The translations under genes and the position numbers were made by a program. A stretch of DNA of 64,000 nt. Origin: Nitrobacter vulgaris (GTDB taxonomy: Bacteria > Pseudomonadota > Alphaproteobacteria > Rhizobiales > Xanthobacteraceae). Below are positions 1-7,688 of the stretch, one piece after another. The notes beneath the pieces are model-generated. The model searched no databases and had not been told where the DNA came from. It saw only the letters and a program-made list of their open reading frames with translations. Each line of letters opens with the position of its first letter. The stretch's first letter is position 1. The stretch covers positions 124,001 through 188,000 of the forward strand of contig NZ_JAVDPZ010000004.1 of NCBI RefSeq assembly GCF_031453995.1, in the 5' to 3' direction.

Positions 1-1
1 C

Positions 2-676
2 TGGTTCATGCTGTCGGATTCGCCGCCGGATCGCGACGTGATCTGGAGCGAGGAAGGCGTACAGGGTGCGGCGCGCTTCATGCAGCGGCTATGGCGGCTG
101 GTCAATGAATCCGCCGAACCCGGCAAGACCGCGCCGCAAGAGAGACCAGCGGCATTTGGCACCGATGCTTTGGCGCTACGGAAGGCGGCCCATGGCGCGC
201 TCGACAAGGTCTCTACGGGAATAGAGCGGCTGCACTTCAACGTCTGCCTCGCCAATATCCGCGAGTTCGCCAACGAATTGGCCGACGCCCTTGCCCGCTC
301 CCGCAGCAACAAGTCCGCCCCGGCGCCGGACCTCGCTTGGAGCCTGCGCGAGGCAGCCATCATTCTGGTGCAGGTGTTCAGCCCGATGATGCCGCACCTC
401 GCCGAGGAATGCTGGCAGGCGCTCGGTCAGGCTGGCCTGGTCTCGGAAGCCGGTTGGCCACAAATCGAGCCCGATTTGCTGGTTGAAGACGCCCTCACGC
501 TGCCGGTGCAGGTAAACGGCAAAAAGCGGGGCGAGGTGACCGTGGCCAGCGGCGCGGGAAATCCGGAAATTGAGGCTGCCGTTTTGGCGCTCGATGCGGT
601 AAAGCAGGCCTTGGGCGGCAAGCAGGCTCGAAAGATCATTATCGTTCCGCAGAGGATCGTGAATGTGGTGGGGTAG
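2..676 (+). CDS. leuS: Leucyl-tRNA synthetase, C-terminal part (cut by window start)
   Basis: The frame is open from base 2 with no start in the window, so only about 224 C-terminal residues are visible. They begin WFMLSDSPPDRDVIWSEEGV, the conserved stretch following the KMSKS region in class I leucyl-tRNA synthetases, and continue through the helical anticodon-binding domain to the small C-terminal domain (VQVNGKKRGEVTV). The enzyme charges tRNA-Leu in the cytoplasm. The stop overlaps the lptE start by 14 nt, so leuS, lptE and holA probably form one transcript, an arrangement conserved in Alphaproteobacteria. Confidence 0.97.
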   Translation, partial: WFMLSDSPPDRDVIWSEEGVQGAARFMQRLWRLVNESAEPGKTAPQERPAAFGTDALALRKAAHGALDKVSTGIERLHFNVCLANIREFANELADALARSRSNKSAPAPDLAWSLREAAIILVQVFSPMMPHLAEECWQALGQAGLVSEAGWPQIEPDLLVEDALTLPVQVNGKKRGEVTVASGAGNPEIEAAVLALDAVKQALGGKQARKIIIVPQRIVNVVG

Positions 677-1247
677 TTTGTCGGGTCGCCGGGCTGGAAA
701 ATGGGTCAATCCGCGCATCGCAGCCCGGCTAAGCATCATTGCCGTGCTGGCCGCGCTGACGGCTGGCTGCTTCCGTCCGATGTATGCCGAACACGCCGAC
801 GGCAGCCCGGCGCTTCGCGACAGGCTGATGGGCGTTGAACTCCTGCCGATCGATAAACCCAATGGGTCTCCGGATGCGCGGATCGGTGTCACTCTTCGCA
901 ACGCGCTTGCATTCAAACTTTACGGCGGCGCCACCGGAGCGCCCCCGACACACCAGCTTCAGATCCGCTTCACCACCAACCGCTCGTCGCTGATGCTCGA
1001 CCCAAACACCGCGCTGCCCTCCAACGAGCAATACGGTATCAATGCGAGCTACCAGCTGATCGAGGTTGCCACCGGCAAGACCGTCCTGAACGCGAATACC
1101 TTCTCCCGCACCTCCTATGACATTCCCGGCCAGCTCCAGCGTTTCGCCCGCGCGCGTGCCTATCGCGACGCTGAAGACCGCGCCGCGCAGCAAATCGCCG
1201 AGAATATCAATACCCGGCTGGCGGCGTTCTTTTACGCCGGCACGTGA
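663..1247 (+). CDS. lptE: LPS-assembly lipoprotein LptE
   Basis: The 194-residue product has a basic N-terminus, a hydrophobic stretch at about residues 20-35 and a lipobox LTAGC with the lipidated Cys at 36, so it should be an outer-membrane lipoprotein. Size, position between leuS and holA, and the sequence after the Cys (FRPMYAE) fit LptE, which plugs the LptD barrel and helps insert lipopolysaccharide into the outer leaflet. The ATG overlaps the end of leuS and holA starts 10 nt after the stop. The family diverges quickly, so identity rests partly on synteny. Confidence 0.9.
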   Translation: MWWGSLSGRRAGKWVNPRIAARLSIIAVLAALTAGCFRPMYAEHADGSPALRDRLMGVELLPIDKPNGSPDARIGVTLRNALAFKLYGGATGAPPTHQLQIRFTTNRSSLMLDPNTALPSNEQYGINASYQLIEVATGKTVLNANTFSRTSYDIPGQLQRFARARAYRDAEDRAAQQIAENINTRLAAFFYAGT

Positions 1248-1257
1248 TCGCCGGCGA

Positions 1258-2286
1258 ATGGTCGCGCTGCGCGGAAAGGACATCGACAGCTTTCTCGCCC
1301 GGCCCGATCCGGCCCGCCCGATCATCCTGCTCTACGGTCCCGACGCCGGTCTGGTGCGTGAGCGCGCTGACGCGTTGATGGCGTCGGCCGTCGAAGATCC
1401 CAACGATCCGTTTTCGCTGGTTCGGCTCGACGGCGACGATCTCGCCACTGAGCCGTCGCGTCTCGTCGATGAGGCGATGACGGTGCCGCTGTTCGGCGGC
1501 CGCCGCGCGATCCGGATCAAGGCGGGGTCACGCAGCTTTGCCAGCGGCGTCGATGTGCTGGCGAACTCCACGATCCAGGATTGCCGGATCGTGATCGAAG
1601 CCGGCGAGCTGAGGCCGGAATCACCGCTGCGCAAGGCTTGCGAGCGCGCGAAGAACGCGGTGGCAATTGCCTGCTATCCCGACACCGAACGCGATCTGAC
1701 GCGGTTGATTGACGAGGAGTTGCGCCTCTCGAGCCTGAAGATCGCGCCCGATGCCCGCGCGGCGCTGATGTCCCTGCTCGGCGGTGATCGTCAGGCTTCG
1801 CGCAATGAGCTGCGCAAGATTGCGCTCTATGCTCATGGGCAACGCGAGATCACGCTCATCGACATCATGGCCGTGGTCTCTGACGCATCCGACTTCAAAC
1901 TCGATCCCGTCATCGACGCCGCATTCGCCGGACAGCCGGCGGTGGTCGAAACCGAATTCGCCAAGGCCATGGTCGCTGGTACCTATCCGGGCCTTGTCAT
2001 TTTGGCCGCGCAGCGTCAGGTCGCCGCCCTGCACAAGGCTGCGCTTTTAATGGAGGGCGGCGCGTCCGCTTCATCGGCCGCCGATAGCGGATTTCCGCGA
2101 TTGCATTTTTCGCGCAAGACGGCCGTGGAAACGGCGCTGAGCAATTTCAGCGCCGCGCGGCTGATTCAGGTGATGGATCAGCTTGCCGGCGCCGCATTGG
2201 AAACCCGCAAGCAAGCGACGCTGGCCTCCGCGATCGCGCAACGCGCTCTGATGTCGATCGCGGTGAATGCACGGCGGAGAGGGTGA
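1258..2286 (+). CDS. holA: DNA polymerase III delta subunit
   Basis: The 342-residue protein starts MVALRGKDIDSFLARPD and has the delta-subunit N-terminal segment ILLYGPDAGLVRERADAL, an AAA+-like fold without a working Walker A. Delta opens the beta sliding clamp within the clamp loader. I chose the ATG at 1258, 10 nt after the lptE stop; an upstream in-frame extension would run far into lptE. It is the last gene of the leuS-lptE-holA group; the repeat-rich GIY-YIG segment follows. Confidence 0.93.
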   Translation: MVALRGKDIDSFLARPDPARPIILLYGPDAGLVRERADALMASAVEDPNDPFSLVRLDGDDLATEPSRLVDEAMTVPLFGGRRAIRIKAGSRSFASGVDVLANSTIQDCRIVIEAGELRPESPLRKACERAKNAVAIACYPDTERDLTRLIDEELRLSSLKIAPDARAALMSLLGGDRQASRNELRKIALYAHGQREITLIDIMAVVSDASDFKLDPVIDAAFAGQPAVVETEFAKAMVAGTYPGLVILAAQRQVAALHKAALLMEGGASASSAADSGFPRLHFSRKTAVETALSNFSAARLIQVMDQLAGAALETRKQATLASAIAQRALMSIAVNARRRG

Positions 2287-2291
2287 CAGGT

Positions 2292-2332
2292 CGTCATTGC
2301 GAGGATGCAAGGCCGACGAAGCAATCCAGCTC
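2292..2332. repeat. Palindromic repeat copy E1 (GTCATTGCGAG...GCAATCCAG)
   Basis: This copy of an interspersed repeat reads GTCATTGCGAG and ends GAAGCAATCCAG. It starts 6 nt after the holA stop and ends next to the stop codon of the minus-strand GIY-YIG gene. It is inverted relative to copy E2 on the other side of that gene. The same unit, translated, is familiar as the RHCEERSDEAIQ-like peptide in many alphaproteobacterial annotations (from memory, not checked). Confidence 0.85.
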
Positions 2333-2620
2333 TTAGAAAAGCGATTCAAACAGATCGGTCCAGGCCGGGTTGAGGCCTTCAATCAATACGAGTTTCTTTA
2401 CACGGCTGCCGGCTTTTATCTGCTTTTCGCGTGTGATTGCGTTTGTCATGGTCTCGTGCAATTCGTACCAAACTAAGCTCTTGCATCCATATTTCTTCGA
2501 AAATCCTGCAATCAGGCCTTCTCGATGCTCAAAGATACGACGCGGTAAATCTGCCGTTACACCGGTGTAAAGGGTCCCGTTCCGACCGCTTGTTATAATA
2601 TAGACGCAGGGCTGTTTCAT
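2333..2620 (-). CDS. Small GIY-YIG (URI-type) nuclease
   Basis: The 95-residue product starts MKQPCVYIITSGRNGTLYTG, giving the GIY-YIG pair as VYI...LYTGV, followed by the conserved Arg (LPRRIFEH) and the catalytic-Glu region (TREKQIKAG). It is a stand-alone UvrC-Intron-type domain of the COG2827 kind, a predicted metal-dependent endonuclease of unknown role. The frame continues 35 codons upstream, but that extension is translated repeat (RRCERSNPDGG), so I start at the ATG at 2620. Repeat copies E1 and E2 lie in inverted orientation 0 and 8 nt from the gene ends. No strong ribosome-binding site is visible. Confidence 0.88.
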   Translation of the reverse strand: MKQPCVYIITSGRNGTLYTGVTADLPRRIFEHREGLIAGFSKKYGCKSLVWYELHETMTNAITREKQIKAGSRVKKLVLIEGLNPAWTDLFESLF

Positions 2621-2628
2621 GCCGCCGT

Positions 2629-2657
2629 CTGGATTGCTTCGCTCACAACGACGCGAG
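2629..2657. repeat. Palindromic repeat copy E2, inverted relative to E1
   Basis: The copy starts CTGGATTGCTTCGCTC and has a decayed far end. It lies 8 nt upstream of the GIY-YIG start codon and mirrors E1, so the two act as inverted flanks of the nuclease gene. Only about 30 bases remain recognisable. Confidence 0.75.
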
Positions 2658-2689
2658 ATCGTGACGATTGAGGCCAGCTCGGCTTCCCC

Positions 2690-2770
2690 GTCATTGCGAG
2701 CGGAGCGAAGCAATCCAGGAGCCACTCCGAAAGACTGGATTGCTTCGTCGCTTGCGCTCCTCGCAATGAC
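2690..2770. repeat. Palindromic repeat copy E3, full inverted pair
   Basis: Two arms face each other: 2690-2718 (GTCATTGCGAG...GCAATCCAG) and 2735-2770 (CTGGATTGCTTCG...CTCGCAATGAC), with a 16-nt spacer. The RNA would form a long hairpin. It lies between the nuclease gene and the end of parB (minus strand), so it could also act as a 3' stabiliser or terminator for parB. No T-tract is visible. Confidence 0.85.
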
Positions 2771-2810
2771 GATGATTCAAACTCATTTCATCTCGCTCTA
2801 AAAGAGCCCG

Positions 2811-3692
2811 TCACCCCTTCGAATCCAGCCTTTTCAAAATCTCGTCAAGCTGTTCGAGATCGCGATAGCGTATCTGCACGACGCCGCCGGGATTCTTGTG
2901 ATCGACCGTCACCGCAAGGCCGAGCGCGTCGCTAACGCGCTTTTCCAGCGCCAACGTATCGGAGTCCTTCTGCGCTTTGTCAGCGCGGGCCTTCTGCGGC
3001 TTGCGCTCGGCAACGCCCTCCTCATGCGCAAGCGCCTCAGCCTGCCGCACATTGAGACCTTCCGTGACGATGCGCCTCGCCGCCGCGGAAGGATCGGGCA
3101 CGCCGATCAGCGCACGCGCATGGCCTGCCGATAACTCGCCGGAGGTGATCAGCGCCTGCACATCGTCCGGCAGTTTTGTCAGCCGCATCATGTTTGCGAC
3201 ATGGCTGCGGCTCTTGCCGACAATCTTCGCAATGTCATCCTGCGTGTGTTTGAATTCATTGGCGAGCGCGTGATAGCCCTGCGCTTCTTCCATCGCATTG
3301 AGATCTTCGCGCTGCACGTTCTCGACGATCGCGATTTCGAGCGCGACATGATCGCTGACCTCGACCGGAACGATCGGAACCTCGTGCAGCCCCGCGGACT
3401 GCGCCGCGCGCCAGCGGCGCTCGCCCGCGATGATCTCAAAGCGATCCTGCGTCCCCTTCACGGCCCGCACCACGATTGGCTGGATGACGCCGTGCTGTTT
3501 GATGGAGTCGGACAACTCGCCGAGTTCGACATCGGAAAACGCGCGGCGTGGATTGCGCGGATTCGGTTTCAAAAACTCGATCGGCACCTTGCGCTGCACG
3601 CGCGGACGCTCGGCATGGGCGGCCTCGCCACCGACGTCGCCGATCAGACTTGCAAGACCGCGTCCCAGTCGAGAACGCGCTTCGTCGGCCAT
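2811..3692 (-). CDS. parB: Chromosome-partitioning protein ParB
   Basis: The product is 293 residues when started at the ATG at 3692, which has GGGAG 6 nt upstream; a GTG at 3713 would add 7 residues. It opens MADEARSRLGRGLASLIGDVG, typical for alphaproteobacterial ParB. The CTP-binding motif GERRWRAA is at about residues 90-97, followed by the helix-turn-helix (TQDDIAKIVGKSRSHVANMMRL) and a C-terminal dimerisation segment. ParB binds parS, spreads as a CTP-gated clamp and works with ParA to segregate origins. Three perfect parS sites lie 1.9-3.9 kb away near mnmG. Confidence 0.97.
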   Translation of the reverse strand: MADEARSRLGRGLASLIGDVGGEAAHAERPRVQRKVPIEFLKPNPRNPRRAFSDVELGELSDSIKQHGVIQPIVVRAVKGTQDRFEIIAGERRWRAAQSAGLHEVPIVPVEVSDHVALEIAIVENVQREDLNAMEEAQGYHALANEFKHTQDDIAKIVGKSRSHVANMMRLTKLPDDVQALITSGELSAGHARALIGVPDPSAAARRIVTEGLNVRQAEALAHEEGVAERKPQKARADKAQKDSDTLALEKRVSDALGLAVTVDHKNPGGVVQIRYRDLEQLDEILKRLDSKG

Positions 3693-3840
3693 CGCCAGCT
3701 CCCTTGGATTCACGCGCTGTACTCCAGACTTGAAGGAAACATAAGGTCACTCTTCTCTCCCCTTGTGGAGGAGAGCAGGTTGCGCATCATGGCAGCACTC
3801 ATCGAGTTACTCACGCACCCCACGACCCGATTTCCGATTC

Positions 3841-4710
3841 TCAATGCGCCGTGCGTAACTCGCGCTCGCGCTGAATCACCTCGGTCGCAAGTTTCAGATA
3901 GGCTTCGCTGCCGCTGCATTTGAGATCATAGACCAGCACCGGCTTGCCGTAGGACGGCGCTTCCGAAATGCGCACGTTGCGTGGGATCATGGTGTCGTAG
4001 ACTTTTGAGCCCATGAACTGGCGCACGTCGGCGACCACCTGGTTCGACAGGTTGTTGCGCGAGTCGAACATGGTGAGCACGATGCCGTGGATCGACAGAT
4101 TCGGATTGAGCGTTGAACGCACCTGCTCGACAGTCTGCAACAGCTGCGACAGACCTTCGAGGGCGAAGAACTCACATTGCAGCGGCACAAGGATCGCATC
4201 CGACGCCGCCATCGCGTTGACCGTGAGAAGATTGAGCGACGGCGGACAGTCGATCAGCACATAGGTGTAATCGGCAGCATCGGCGGCATTGCCGTTGAGC
4301 GCGGTGATCGCGTCCCGCAGACGGAAGGCACGGTCCTTTGTGGTTCCGAGCTCAAGTTCCAGACCGGAGAGGTCCATGGTCGAGGCCGCGATGTGCAGGC
4401 GCGGCACCGCGGTCGGCACGACCGCGTCACGCAGCGGTGCTTCGCCGATCAACACATCATAAGTGGAGACGTTGCGATCGCGCCGGTCGATGCCAAGACC
4501 CGTGGAGGCGTTGCCTTGCGGATCGAGATCGACGATCAGGACGCGCTCCCCGATCGCGGCCAGTGCAGTGCCAAGATTGATCGCGGTCGTGGTTTTGCCG
4601 ACACCACCCTTCTGATTGGCGAGCGAAATGATGCGGGGATGGCGGACGTGAGATTCGCCTCCGTCTTCGTGTCGGTAGACTTCATCAATGACCGTCATGC
4701 ACCACGCCAT
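3841..4710 (-). CDS. parA: Chromosome-partitioning ATPase ParA
   Basis: The 289-residue protein has the deviant Walker A motif KGGVGKTTT at residues 34-42, a Walker A' segment (LIVDLDPQGNASTG) and Walker B (YVLIDCPPSLNLLT), defining a ParA/Soj ATPase that forms nucleoid-bound dimers and moves ParB-parS complexes. The start is ATG 4710 or ATG 4698 (MTVIDEVYRHE); neither has a strong ribosome-binding site. It lies 21 nt downstream of rsmG and 148 nt upstream of parB, same strand, so the group is likely co-transcribed. Confidence 0.97.
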   Translation of the reverse strand: MAWCMTVIDEVYRHEDGGESHVRHPRIISLANQKGGVGKTTTAINLGTALAAIGERVLIVDLDPQGNASTGLGIDRRDRNVSTYDVLIGEAPLRDAVVPTAVPRLHIAASTMDLSGLELELGTTKDRAFRLRDAITALNGNAADAADYTYVLIDCPPSLNLLTVNAMAASDAILVPLQCEFFALEGLSQLLQTVEQVRSTLNPNLSIHGIVLTMFDSRNNLSNQVVADVRQFMGSKVYDTMIPRNVRISEAPSYGKPVLVYDLKCSGSEAYLKLATEVIQRERELRTAH

Positions 4711-4731
4711 GCCTGTTTTGCCTGAGGACGA

Positions 4732-5406
4732 TCACGCCCGCTCGATATGATCGAGTTCCACGATCCAGCCGTGTCCGCCGGTGCAACTTGAATGAATCTG
4801 AGGCTTAATATTCCAATATTTAGTAGCTTCCGTCAATTCAGCTTCTACATCTTGGCCCTTGAGAAACAGCGCGGTGGCGCCCTTTGTCACGAAGGGTTCT
4901 GCGAAGCCGAGCAGCACTTGTAGAGGCGCCAGTGCACGCGCGGTCACGCAATCGATCCGATCCTCCACTCTGTCCACATAATCCCCGATATCCATCAGGT
5001 GAATAAGGCCCGGTGACGCGGTGACCCGCACGGCCTCGCGCAGAAATGCCGCTTTTTTAGCGTTGCGCTCGATTAGATCGACGCGCGCGCCCTCAACGCC
5101 CGCAAGGGCGCAGGCAAGCACGACGCCGGGAAAGCCTCCGCCGCTGCCGAAATCAGCCCAGCGTTTTGCATTCGGAGCCAGCGTCAGAAGCTGAAGGGAA
5201 TCCGCTATGTGGCGGGTCCAGAGCTGCGGCATCGTGGACGACGCGACGAGATTGGTTTTTGTCTGCCATTGGACCAGCAGATCGACATAGGCGTCTAGCC
5301 GCGCCTCGATTTGACGTGAAACGGGGGTAAGCGCCAACGCGGCCATCTTGTCGGTAGCCGAGGTTGGGGAGCGCTCTCGTTCGGGCGTGGACATCATGGC
5401 CAACAT
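4732..5406 (-). CDS. rsmG: 16S rRNA (guanine-N7) methyltransferase RsmG (GidB)
   Basis: The 224-residue protein carries the SAM-binding motif WADFGSGGGFPGVVLA and the motif DLIERNAKKAAFLREAVR of RsmG, which makes m7G at position 527 (E. coli numbering) of 16S rRNA. The ATG at 5406 has GAGGGG about 6 nt upstream; ATGs at 5397 and 5394 are alternatives. It lies between mnmG and parA in the usual alphaproteobacterial order. The 243-nt gap upstream contains two parS sites. Confidence 0.96.
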   Translation of the reverse strand: MLAMMSTPERERSPTSATDKMAALALTPVSRQIEARLDAYVDLLVQWQTKTNLVASSTMPQLWTRHIADSLQLLTLAPNAKRWADFGSGGGFPGVVLACALAGVEGARVDLIERNAKKAAFLREAVRVTASPGLIHLMDIGDYVDRVEDRIDCVTARALAPLQVLLGFAEPFVTKGATALFLKGQDVEAELTEATKYWNIKPQIHSSCTGGHGWIVELDHIERA

Positions 5407-5546
5407 AGACGCCCCTCTGATTCCTGGCCAGACGTTTGGTGGACCGCGGTTTGGGATTGGTCGGCCATTGGCCGACAGCAGTCGAACGAATCGGGAGATG
5501 CCGCCCGATCATCGTCCGCTGTCCGGATCCGGATCCGGTTAGAAAT

Positions 5547-5562
5547 TGTTTCACGTGAAACA
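5547..5562. other. parS site 1
   Basis: TGTTTCACGTGAAACA, a perfect 16-bp palindrome matching the canonical parS site bound by ParB. It lies in the rsmG-mnmG gap, about 1.9 kb from parB on the same replication-origin side. Confidence 0.96.
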
Positions 5563-5614
5563 AGTCGCCGGGGCGGAATCATCTTCGTCGTTGATTGAGG
5601 ACTCTTTCGCCCGA

Positions 5615-5630
5615 TGTTTCACGTGAAACA
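5615..5630. other. parS site 2
   Basis: A second perfect TGTTTCACGTGAAACA palindrome, 68 bp from site 1 (start to start) and 20 bp beyond the mnmG stop. Its closeness to site 1 suggests joint loading of ParB. Confidence 0.96.
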
Positions 5631-5649
5631 TTCAACCGACTGAACCGGA

Positions 5650-7524
5650 TCATCGCGCGGAAGCAGCCGCTCTCTTCCGCGTTTCCCGACGCAGATAGGC
5701 CGCGAGAATCCCCAGAGCGGCCGGCGTGAGTCCGTCGAGGCGGCCTGCCTGCCCCACGGTGCGCGGCTGAGCCTTTTCCAGCCGGTTTCGGGCTTCATTG
5801 GAGAGGCCGGGAACCGCACTGTAGTCGATCCCGGTGAGAATCAGCCCCTCGTCGCGACGAAACGCCTCGACATCGGCGGTCTGGCGCTTCAGATAGACGT
5901 CGTATTTGGCATCGATCTCGAGATGCACAGCGATTCCCGAATCGACGGCCGACAGCTCCGGCCAGATCGCGGCCACGTCATGCCAGCCGATCTCCGGATA
6001 AGACAACAACTCGAACGCAGACCGCCGATGGCCGTCGCGATTAAGCCAGAGTCCGTAGCGGGCAGCCTCGTTCGGCGTCACCGACAGCGACATCGCCAAC
6101 GCCTTGGCCGCACGCAAGTCCGCCATCTTGCCCCGATGATGAGCCGCGCGCCCTGCCCCGACGCATCCGATGGCAATTCCCTTGTCCGTCAGCCGCTGGT
6201 CGGCATTGTCGGCGCGGAGCGTCAGCCGATACTCGGCGCGGGAGGTGAACATCCGATAGGGCTCGGTGATTCCGCGCGTCACCAGGTCATCGATCATCAC
6301 ACCGAGATAGCCGTCGGCGCGGTCCAACACGACCGGATCGCCGCCGCCCGCGGCCAATGCCGCATTCAGCCCCGCAACGAGACCCTGTGCCGCCGCCTCT
6401 TCGTAACCTGTCGTGCCGTTGATCTGGCCGGCCAAAAACAGCCCGGGCATTCGCCTGGTCTGCAAGGTCGGTTCAAGTTCGCGAGGATCGACATGGTCAT
6501 ATTCGATGGCATAGCCCGGACGGGTCATCCTGACCTTCTCCAGGCCGGGAATGGTCGCAAGTATCGCGAGCTGCACGTTTTCCGGCAGCGAGGTCGAAAT
6601 CCCGTTGGGATAAACCGTGCTGTCGTCGAGGCCTTCCGGCTCGAGAAAGATCTGATGTCCGTCACGATCGCCGAAGCGGACCACCTTGTCCTCGATCGAA
6701 GGACAATAGCGCGGACCCGAGCTGGCGATCTGGCCGGAATAGATCGGCGAACGATGCACGTTGGCGCGGATCACCTCGTGCGTCGCCGGCGTGGTGCGCG
6801 TGATGCCGCACTGGATCTGGGGCGTTGTGATTCGCTCGGTCATGACCGAGAATGGCTCCGGCGGATCATCACCCGGCTGCATCTCAACCGCGGCCCAGTC
6901 GATGGTTGCGCCATCGAGCCGCGGCGGGGTTCCGGTCTTGAGTCGCCCAAGGGCGAAGCCGATCCGCTCGAACGACGTGGACAGGCCGAGTGCAGGTGCT
7001 TCATCGACCCGCCCTGCCGGCCAACTCTTTTCGCCGAGATGGATCAAACCGCGCAGAAAGGTGCCGGTGGTGACCACGACCGCGACGGACGTGAGCTGCC
7101 GGCCATCGGTCAGACCAATGCCGGCGATCCTGCCACCGGAAACAATCAGGTCATCCGCCTCGCCTTCGATCACCTCAAGATTCGCGGTTTCGCGAATCGC
7201 AGCCTGCATGGCCGCGGCGTAGAGCTTGCGATCCTGCTGGGCTCGCGGGCCGCGGACGGCTGGACCCTTACGACGATTGAGCATTCGGAACTGGATGCCG
7301 GCAGCATCGGCCATGCGCCCCATCAGACCGTCGAGGGCATCGACCTCGCGGACCAGATGGCCCTTGCCGAGTCCGCCGATCGCTGGATTGCAGGACATCG
7401 CGCCCACGGTGCTAAACCGATGGGTGACCAGCGCGGTTCGCGCGCCGGTTCGCGCGGCCACGGCCGCAGCCTCGCAGCCGGCGTGGCCACCCCCGATCAC
7501 GATCACATCGAATGCTGATGCCAT
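5650..7524 (-). CDS. mnmG: tRNA uridine-5-carboxymethylaminomethyl modification enzyme MnmG (GidA)
   Basis: The 624-residue flavoprotein has the FAD-binding motif GGGHAG at residues 11-16 and the signature CNPAIGGLGKGHLVREVDALDG. With MnmE it installs cmnm5 at U34 of several tRNAs. Both the NADH-binding middle and the C-terminal helical domain that contacts MnmE are present and full-length. Its partner gene mnmE is directly upstream on the same strand; parS sites lie on both sides of the gene. Confidence 0.97.
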   Translation of the reverse strand: MASAFDVIVIGGGHAGCEAAAVAARTGARTALVTHRFSTVGAMSCNPAIGGLGKGHLVREVDALDGLMGRMADAAGIQFRMLNRRKGPAVRGPRAQQDRKLYAAAMQAAIRETANLEVIEGEADDLIVSGGRIAGIGLTDGRQLTSVAVVVTTGTFLRGLIHLGEKSWPAGRVDEAPALGLSTSFERIGFALGRLKTGTPPRLDGATIDWAAVEMQPGDDPPEPFSVMTERITTPQIQCGITRTTPATHEVIRANVHRSPIYSGQIASSGPRYCPSIEDKVVRFGDRDGHQIFLEPEGLDDSTVYPNGISTSLPENVQLAILATIPGLEKVRMTRPGYAIEYDHVDPRELEPTLQTRRMPGLFLAGQINGTTGYEEAAAQGLVAGLNAALAAGGGDPVVLDRADGYLGVMIDDLVTRGITEPYRMFTSRAEYRLTLRADNADQRLTDKGIAIGCVGAGRAAHHRGKMADLRAAKALAMSLSVTPNEAARYGLWLNRDGHRRSAFELLSYPEIGWHDVAAIWPELSAVDSGIAVHLEIDAKYDVYLKRQTADVEAFRRDEGLILTGIDYSAVPGLSNEARNRLEKAQPRTVGQAGRLDGLTPAALGILAAYLRRETRKRAAASAR

Positions 7525-7613
7525 AAGCTTCTCGGCTTCTCGCCAATATCCGGTGCGACTTCTATCTCAGGCTCGCAGAATCCGAAAGTTCGGACTCGGG
7601 ATACAAGGCTCGG

Positions 7614-7629
7614 TGTTTCACGTGAAACA
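7614..7629. other. parS site 3
   Basis: A third perfect TGTTTCACGTGAAACA palindrome, in the 164-nt gap between mnmE and mnmG, about 2 kb from sites 1 and 2. Confidence 0.96.
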
Positions 7630-7688
7630 CCGCATCCCCAAACCTCCCGGCACACTTGATCTTGCACTAAGAAATGAACTATTATTCA

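Noticed and set aside
2619..2801. Small plus-strand frame containing SLRAERSNPGATPKDWIASSLALLAMT
   Set aside because: It is the translation of the palindromic repeats E2 and E3, not a gene.
5524..5539. GGATCCGGATCCGG short direct repeat near parS site 1
   Set aside because: It is a low-complexity stretch of two GGATCC units and needs no special explanation.
5923..7518. Very long open frame (531 codons) on the plus strand opposite mnmG
   Set aside because: It is entirely antisense to a clear mnmG gene, has no recognisable domain and is typical of the shadow frames of high-GC coding DNA.
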